Assembly: GCA_026874595.1 (NCBI GenBank)
Contig: CM049317.1
Coordinates: forward strand, 25,758,401-25,822,400
Reading direction: 5' to 3'
Source of the DNA: Sipunculus nudus
Taxonomy: Eukaryota; Annelida; Sipuncula; Golfingiida; Sipunculidae
DNA: 64,000 nucleotides
Under the pieces are notes generated by a model. That model made no database searches, was not told where the DNA came from, and saw only the letters and a program-made list of their open reading frames with translations. This document shows, piece after piece, positions 57,423 through 64,000 of this stretch. The translations under genes were made by a program, and so were the position numbers. The number at the start of each line of letters is the position of its first letter. The stretch's first letter is position 1.

Positions 57423-58045
57423 CACATGATTTCATATTAACAATTCCGTTCAAGTGATTGAGAAATACTATAACTTAACATCAGGTGGTGAATATTTGCC
57501 AGTACTGATCGAAAACGCTACTGAAAAAAAAGTGTGAATCATAAAATAATTTATTAGTATTTAAATGCTCAGAATGAACATTATTCTTTAATTAATTCTA
57601 CCTATTAACATGCGTTTTCCAATGAACGTTGGCTAGAACTTGTGTTTTACTTTATTTTGAAGTTGCCGGTCTATTAACTAATGTCTACAACTATGCTTAC
57701 CAAATCACTTTTTGATATTTTTATGTATTTATGGGGGGGGGGGGGTTCTAATTGTTTATTTAAATAAGTATAACTATTTCCCAAGCGATAACTCTATTTT
57801 CAGTTGCTAGATTCTATTGAAAATGAAATGCAGATTTTAAATTTAAAGTGTGCATTCTCTCGATCTTTATTACTAAATTAGACATAAAGTATAATTCCCG
57901 TCGAACACCGAATGTGCATCATATGTTTTTGAGTCGATTCACACGGTCAACATATCGAGTCATCAATATATTTAACACTTTTTAAAATGTTACTATGTGG
58001 TTAATATTCCGGTTTGAATGTTTTTTTAAATGAAAATCTCACGAC

Positions 58046-58095
<50 letters not shown>

Positions 58096-61000
58096 CCTGA
58101 AATTTTCTTAATCCTTTTGAACATAAAGTGAATTAAGCTCTCAGTCCATAAGTGTCATTTATAATGTGAATTTTCATAATTGCTCACCTGTCATGTATTC
58201 TTCTGGGGCCAAAGTAGTTGTCATTTGCCATGACTGGCTATCTGTAATCATACAAATTCTTTTTTTTATATAGCGCTACTAACACTGTAAGAAACTTTCT
58301 TCAGGCGCTTAACAATGTGTATCACATATAAGATTAAACTTACAAAACTCACACAGACAGAAAATCATAAGAAGTGGTTGATAGTAATAGCAGAAAGAAA
58401 AACCTAAGACTAGATTATGTCATTCATTTAAAATCAATCATATGACTGAGTGACGAGAAGTGTTTTTAGTTTTCTTAAAGGGATCCATTGAGTCTTCATA
58501 TTTGATTTCGTATGGCAAATTATTCCATAACCTAGGACCAACTACTCTAATTGTACAATTTGATATTACAGACAAATTTCAATTTATACTGGAACGAAGG
58601 TTGGAGCGACCACAGTTCTGATCAATACGTTGTTTTTAACATTCAGGGGCAGTGCGATTGATGAACTGAAAAACAATTGTCAGCACTTTAAATTTAATTC
58701 TTTCAGCAATCATAAGCCAATGCATTTTCTTAACGTAACCACTAATTCTGTCTAACTTTTTTTTCAAATGGAAAATGTCACGGCAAGCCATGTTCTGTAC
58801 ACTCTACACATAAAAAAGTTCGGCGCCAAAATATTTGCAGTTATCACATTAATATTTCTCTTTATTCTGGATATTTTCTATAATGAAATTTCCGTCCATA
58901 TGCAGGTCAAACTTTAAGCCCAAATTGCTAACATTTACGAATGGAGTAATCGTATCCTGTCCAATAATTATTGATGGTTCATGTATGATAGAGAGAGTAT
59001 GTCTTATTCAAAGAGTTATAAATTATGTTTTGTCAACAATTCTGCTGCAATGCATTTTTTAATATCTGAAGACGGCATTCAAGTCTGTATTAACATACAG
59101 CCTGGTCATTTGGTATATTAGGGGTAAATGAAAGTTATATCTGATGGTCATCAGCAAATCCTTTCATCAGTATGCTGTCATACACCAGACGCAAACTATT
59201 GGAGCTAAATTCAAATTTAACAAAATGGGGCCATGTACTGATCCCTGAGGCACACACCCCCCCAATTCAGTGTGAGAAGCTCTGATTTTGCACCATCTTG
59301 TCCATGATAAAACAGTCCCTCCTAAATCATATCTAAACTTTAATTTGTTGGTCAAATGCATCTAAAATATCATTTTTAACCTTCAACATTACTGACTCAG
59401 TGCTGTGATATTTCCTGCACGCACTTTGATGAAGACCTGTTTTTTTTCTGAATGAACTGTGCAATTATTCAACAGTTCACAAACAGCAGCCTCAGTGAGC
59501 TTGCGAAGTATGCTATATTAGAAACATGTCTGTAACCGGAACTCTGCAAGAGCAGCTTTTTACAAAAGTGGTCTCACTGTGGCTGATTTACAAGTACTTG
59601 GAAAATTTCCATTTTTATTTGATTCACTCACCATGTGAGTGATTGGATATAGAAGTACATCAAACTGTTCCCTTTGAACTGATGTTAGAAGTGGGTCTAG
59701 TTCATATGATTTTGTTGTTATTTTTTTTTATCCTTTTTTGGACATCATTTCTGGTCAATTTTATGAAGGACCCTGCACTATAAAATATTTTATAATCCTG
59801 TTCTGTGTAAGTTTGGAGGTTTACTGTCAATGGAATAATTTAAATTATCCATAATCTTGTTCATTTTACTGTAGAAAAACTCATTAAAACTGTTTGCCAG
59901 TTCTTGACAACATATTTTGTCACTTGTAGTGAGTCATTCCGGAAAAGTAGTTTATTTACATGTTAGAACACTTCTCTATAATTTCCTCTATTCTCTTCAA
60001 TAATTCTTTGTAATGATGCGTTGGAATCTTTATCTTATAAGCTGGCAAAATATAGCATAGTCACAATCAAGTTGTGTCCTTTGCCAAATACATTCTGTCT
60101 GTCTGCTAAACCTTATCTCTGATGCAATGTTCTCATCTGTCCAAGACTGTTGCTTCTCTGTCCTAACTCTCTTGATTTTTTTATGTAAGCATGAGCATAA
60201 AGAATAAATAAATTAAAAATAGTATATATTCTGCCCAAATTTTAATAAACAATGTCTATAGGAAAATTAAATTCACACAACTATGTAGACATAGCAGTTT
60301 TCAGAATAAATTGTTATTTCAGCTTTATTTCCATATGTTATATTTGAAATGTCTTCACGATATGGATTTTTCATATCACGAAACAAATGGTTTGCATAAA
60401 TTATTATAATGAATGGCAGTTAGAAAGATATTTCGACAGATGTTATTGTTTTAGTTCTAGTATGTTTATAAATGTTAGGTTTATTTTCCTGAATAAGTAA
60501 AAAATGCCCTTATTGTGCAAAGAAATAGATTTATACTGCAATTGTACTGCTTTTTGCCATTAGATATTACACCTCAAACAAGAAAATATACATTTAGAAT
60601 CCCTGCTGAATGTTACAGAGCTTTTATATTTCGCTGCTGTACATTTATATTTGCTGTATTGAATCTTATTGAAACTTACTTGTTGATACAAATCTTTGTC
60701 CAATTTCGGAAGTTGTTTCAAATCTATGAGTATCTATTATCAGAAAAGTAATATATTGCATATATAGTATACTGTTATATCTGGTAGATATTAAAGTAAA
60801 ATATCCAATGGTTATATGAAACAACTTTTTTTGCTGAGAAATGAATGGGATTCGGGTGTTCATGTGGATACATATGTTGCGTGTGTTAAACATCATTATT
60901 TGATGTTAAAGAGATCAATCTTGTACATGCGCAGAAATACACCAACTCCTTATGTGCCGAGATATTTTCTTTCTTACCTAGTCATCTATGTAGACTTGTA

Positions 61001-61251
61001 TAATGTTGTCCTTTTAACATTTGCTTCATGTTAACGCGCGCATTTTTTTGTTCAAATACAGATGATTGATAGCGCAGTGTATCAAAGTATATATCAAGAA
61101 TTTTGTTAAAATTATAGACATTATAATCCTAAAATAGAGTAGCTTTTAGGCCGGATGTAAATTCACAATAACGGAAAAGAATACAAAAAGAACTCACCTG
61201 GGGAGCCATAACTCTGTACGATATTGGTAGTTGTTTTATTTTCCTTGGGAT
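54932..61251 (-). CDS. Gene 3: receptor of the same family, 3' part only
   Basis: Four exons are visible in sense order: stalk 61,198-61,251, stalk 58,188-58,241, transmembrane 56,250-56,337, tail 54,932-55,844. Phases follow the family plan (stalks 1-1, transmembrane 1-2). Lectin-like, WSC and signal-peptide exons are not found between 61.3 kb and the window end, so they should lie further right. The protein is clearly related to genes 1 and 2 through the exon plan, the YESG/YESV and YSVP motifs and the C-terminal DIYNT. Its tail is half as long again and richer in motifs. A decayed LINE lies in the intron between the two stalk exons. Confidence 0.82.
56250..56337 (-). CDS. Gene 3 transmembrane exon
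   Basis: 88 nt, acceptor CATTTTAG. Codes QQKNMVKVGLGIGG, SIILVIVAVVICLI and two bases of an Arg codon. The donor is AAG followed by GCAAAG, a GC-AG intron; phase 2 joins exactly to the tail exon as RRTYSG. Confidence 0.82.
56577..56638. repeat. (AT)n microsatellite, probable SINE tail
   Basis: AT run at the 3' side of the minus-strand tRNA-like element at 56,640-56,760. Confidence 0.9.
56640..56760 (-). mobile_element. tRNA-derived SINE relic
   Basis: The minus strand reads CTAGCTTAGCTGTTGGAATG then TCGGACATG and ACATGGGTTGGATTCCAGAG, an A-box and B-box pair at tRNA spacing. It is followed by (AT)n. No complete cloverleaf. Confidence 0.6.
56960..57060 (-). mobile_element. Second tRNA-derived SINE relic
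   Basis: The minus strand reads GCTTTTCTACCGAAACGGCT, GGAACGCTGGAGATG and GTGGTTCGAATCACGAC, a diverged relative of the element at 56,640-56,760 with a better B-box. Confidence 0.55.
57331..57420. repeat. (AT)n microsatellite, longest in the window
   Basis: AT run of about 90 bases in the gene 3 intron between stalk and transmembrane exons. Confidence 0.95.
58050..58088. repeat. (AT)n microsatellite
   Basis: AT run about 100 bases from the gene 3 stalk exon at 58,188-58,241. Confidence 0.95.
58188..58241 (-). CDS. Gene 3 stalk mini-exon, membrane-proximal
   Basis: 54 nt, phase 1-1, acceptor ATGATTACAG and donor GTGAGC. Codes SQSWQMTTTLAPEEYMTG, Thr-rich, the same size and phase as the gene 2 stalk exons. 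Confidence 0.7.
58440..60190 (-). mobile_element. Decayed non-LTR retrotransposon (LINE), RT region
   Basis: Minus-strand frames, broken by many stops, show LINE reverse-transcriptase landmarks in order: KQQSWTDENIASEIR and WQRTQLDCDYAIFCQL (about 60,150-60,030), SYELDPLLTSVQREQF and NGNFPSTCKSATVRPLL (about 59,710-59,570), KLKFRYDLGGTVLSW and GGCVPQGSVHGPILLN (about 59,350-59,230), and IRVVGPRLWNNLPYEI at the end (about 58,560-58,500). The style suggests the CR1/L2/Rex or Jockey groups. No intact frame. It lies in sense orientation in a gene 3 intron. Confidence 0.8.
61198..61251 (-). CDS. Gene 3 stalk mini-exon, membrane-distal
   Basis: 54 nt, phase 1-1, acceptor CTTACAACAG and donor GTGAGT. 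Codes (D)PKENKTTTNIVQSYGSPG with an N-glycosylation sequon (NKT). Confidence 0.7.
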
Positions 61252-63090
61252 CTGTTGTAAGATTGGTAATATATATTTTTATCACACATTGTTTTTCAGA
61301 AAAAATACATTGAAGTATGGTAAGCATGGACCTATGAATACAACAATAATGTATTTTGATTATATCGACGATAATACAATATTTTCAACGATAATAGTAT
61401 GAATGTAACCAGCAATATAGGCAATTACACACTTAGGCTACATAATGAAAAATCAGCGCAGTTTCGTTTTGCCGTTAATGAGTGGGTCTGGGTTGGGTGT
61501 CCCCCTCCATCAGCGCGGTAAAATTGGAACAATTTTCATTTAAAAATTCAGCAAATTTGATATTGAAATAACATAAAATAATAATTAAAATGTGTTTTGC
61601 CTTAAAATACTAAGAACGGGAAAAGATCTTTCAGAACCCTTCCGATTTCTTTTATCCATCGCTGTTTTTTTTCTCCAAATAAAACAATATGTCCTGGTTG
61701 TGAGTTATCAAAATCTACAGTAATTTTTGTCACACATTTTTCTAAATAACTCCAAATTCACAGATAGAAAAGAAAACCAATTATTTGGCAACCCCCCCCC
61801 CCCCAATTCCTACCATAGCCCACCAAATTGTACTTATGTACGGCCTCATTAAAAGGTTGCTCCTCAACACTACCAGTTCGGGGCCACTCAAAGAATGTAG
61901 ACAGCAAACTATTTACGTCATCCGTGATTTATGACATTAATTTACGTCAAACTATGAGCTTAGCATTACTTGTATCTTTTAATCTTCGGTAACCAAAGTT
62001 ACGAAGGCAGAAAGAAGTCAAGTTTTAAAGCAAATTTAATCGAAGGAAACAGATAAACCCTTGAAAATTACGTTGTTCATCGGTTGCTACGCTTAAGAGT
62101 ACTTTTCCTGTGCATAAAGCCTTATAAAAGAGCTGGCACATAATAAAGTTGACAATGAATCAGAATAAACTTGTGAAACTAAAATGTTTTAGATGGATTA
62201 TTACATTTATGAGACGGTCTGGCTCAAAATCTAGAAAAAATTAATGCCTTCAATGAAGTCTTTTCTTTGTATTTCAAATAGATGTATTTAAGAAATGTAG
62301 ATAATAGCCTTTTAAACTAATGTTTCTTCCTAGGCCTTCGGCACATGCTTCCTCAATATTTCGTTATAATTCATCAGAAACACTTTTAAAGGTATTATGT
62401 GGCCAAACAACCAAGAAATAAACGAGTATCTCACAGATGCAAGTGAAGTAATAATTTTACCATGGTGACGGATAATAATAAATCTATAATGTAATAAAAG
62501 CAAAGGCGTCATGGCTATCCAAATATGAAAATGGAAGTTTAAAAATGTAACGTTCACGTGATCCAGTTTTCGTTTGCAGGTATGAAAGAAACGATCTGCC
62601 TGGTCGTTGGGGAAAGCATGGAAATGTACTGTGATGCAAGATGAAATCCGGCAGTAGCACGTGTGTCTTATTTTGTCTCCAAATATTCCGAATATTCCAA
62701 TGAATTATAAAAGGTACGTGGCTGACCTTATAGTATCGGATACAGGATCTCAATTAAAATAGGGACTCGACACCCTGGCGCGTGTAAAGAAGAAGCATAT
62801 TAAGGTAGAATTCATTCCTAAATCTGGTTTGAAGATGAATAGGACGGTAAACGAGTTGATACGCAACATGCGGAAGTGTATTTCATTATTCAGCGTATAC
62901 TACTCTGACATTAATAACAGGTTAAAGAGGGTGTGAGCGCTTTTGAGTGATTATTAGTTATAGTATGTACGTCTTGTCATTTGGAATACTTGATCGGAAT
63001 AATTGCACTTTTTTCCTATAAAAAATTGTTCAGCTAGACTGCAAGGTGATCTCACAATATAAATGCTTTTACATAATGAGGAAAGTATGT
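61252..63090. other. No gene seen
   Basis: Expected to hold gene 3 intron. I looked on the minus strand for CTLD or WSC exons (WIG, GRLA, FICE, SRFCG-like stretches) and found none. The 62,484-62,753 minus frame has no family feature. Confidence 0.55.
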
Positions 63091-63640
63091 TGGCCGTGGA
63101 CCTGTGGCAATATGGCACAAGCACGTGTCAGAACGGTGTCCGTACTGCCAACTTGCGTGTGTATTCTGTCATTCCCGCGGGCATGGAGCGAGGTATACGA
63201 GGAACGTGAAGGCTATTTACTGCCTTCCTACTGGAAATCTGAGGGCTGGCTGTGGGCAAGTTGCTGGCGTTGTGAGACTACCTCCGCCGTATGAATAGTC
63301 CCGCTACTGGCATGTGCAACTCTCGCGCCTTGCAGGTAATTCCCCCGTATGTGGCCCGGAGCTGGCACGTAGGTAGCCCACAGTGCCCGTATGTGGCCCG
63401 GTGCTGACACGGACCTGTTTCTAAGCTCTCACTCTCCTGGCTCGCATGTCACACGGAGCACACGCAAGGCCCAAGCAGATAACACGCACCCAACAGGCAA
63501 GTTTCACGCGAAACCTACCCAAATCTTGGCCTGCCCGCAGAATTTTCCAAAGTGCAACAAAATTCATGCACGCAACAAGCCCTTACGGCCCATGCAGTAC
63601 TAACTTGACAGAGCCTTTAACATCGGAATCACTGGACGGG
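63090..63640. other. GC-rich patch with direct repeat
   Basis: Base composition changes sharply from the AT-rich surroundings. A block CCGTATGTGGCCCGG(A/T)GCTG is directly repeated about 46 bp apart (63,344 and 63,389), followed by CACG. Several overlapping frames on both strands result from the composition. No gene is recognised. Confidence 0.5.
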
Positions 63641-64000
63641 TAGGAAATTTAAATACTAACCCGTGAAACCGGAAACGTCACCGACGTTTGAATAAGGGAA
63701 TTGATATACCCCACGTAAACAAGTATCTTCTTTATAAATAATATATCTAAATTTTTTTCTAGGAGAAACATGTCTCAGTAGTAACACATTTATTATTCAG
63801 TCGCCAGCCCAGCGATGGTTTAACTGCTGGAAAACTTACTATAGAGATTAAGACCCGTACTAGGATAAAAAATAAAGCATTAATATATTCTCTTTTTTAT
63901 ACCAACACAACTCAACCACGATTGTCAAATAATTTATGTATTAACAGAACATTTAACAATAATTAAAGCATATTCAGTTTAATTTTTTTGGACGTGGTGT

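Noticed and set aside
62484-62753. Minus-strand frame considered as an ectodomain exon of gene 3
   Set aside because: Lacks CTLD or WSC landmarks and consistent phase-1 splice sites.

Overview
The window looks like nuclear DNA of an animal, most probably a mollusc (my guess is a bivalve). Genes are split into short exons with GT-AG introns, the sequence is visibly AT-rich with many long (AT)n tracts, and there are decayed retroelements and interspersed repeats of the type common in bivalves. No bacterial-style gene, operon, rRNA or CRISPR array is present. Nearly all recognisable coding sequence is on the minus strand and belongs to one gene family.

The family encodes single-pass membrane receptors. 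The complete member is gene 2 (complement 33,420-45,099). I assembled it exon by exon: 15 coding exons give an uninterrupted frame of 723 codons plus stop. The order is signal peptide, first half of a C-type-lectin-like domain (CTLD1), a WSC-type cysteine-rich domain, second half of CTLD1, an uninterrupted CTLD2, a Ser/Thr/Asn-rich stalk made of tandemly duplicated mini-exons, a transmembrane helix, and a cytoplasmic tail with spaced tyrosine motifs. The WSC domain sits inside CTLD1, at the position where CTLD2 has a single phase-1 intron.

Layout. 0.1-1.3 kb: relics of a pseudogene. 4.0-10.6 kb: gene 1, a close paralogue of gene 2 with two frame-breaking deletions; a decayed Penelope-like element with two tandem hammerhead ribozymes lies where gene 2 has its stalk exons. 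11.8-16.3 kb: two copies of an interspersed repeat, each followed by a roughly 44-bp minisatellite. 16.3-28 kb: mostly repeats and featureless sequence, with an orphan signal-peptide exon (21.1 kb) and a tail relic (19.2 kb). 28.2-30.6 kb: a second pseudogene. 33.4-45.1 kb: gene 2. 45.1-47.3 kb: a fold-back transposon with 266-bp inverted ends, inserted 20 bp upstream of the gene 2 start codon. 47.3-54 kb: interspersed repeats and a SINE. 54.9-61.3 kb: the 3' part of gene 3 (two stalk exons, a transmembrane exon and a long tail with ITIM-type motifs), whose 5' exons lie beyond the window; a decayed LINE sits in its intron. 61.3-64 kb: no gene recognised, with a GC-rich patch at 63.1-63.6 kb.

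The 0.6-11.4 kb and 30.2-44.9 kb blocks are colinear, so the locus grew by segmental duplication with about 30 kb spacing. The picture is a birth-and-death cluster of lectin-like receptors with phosphotyrosine tails, plausibly in immune recognition; that role is inference. Exon limits come from splice consensus, reading phase and paralogue comparison by eye, without transcript evidence.
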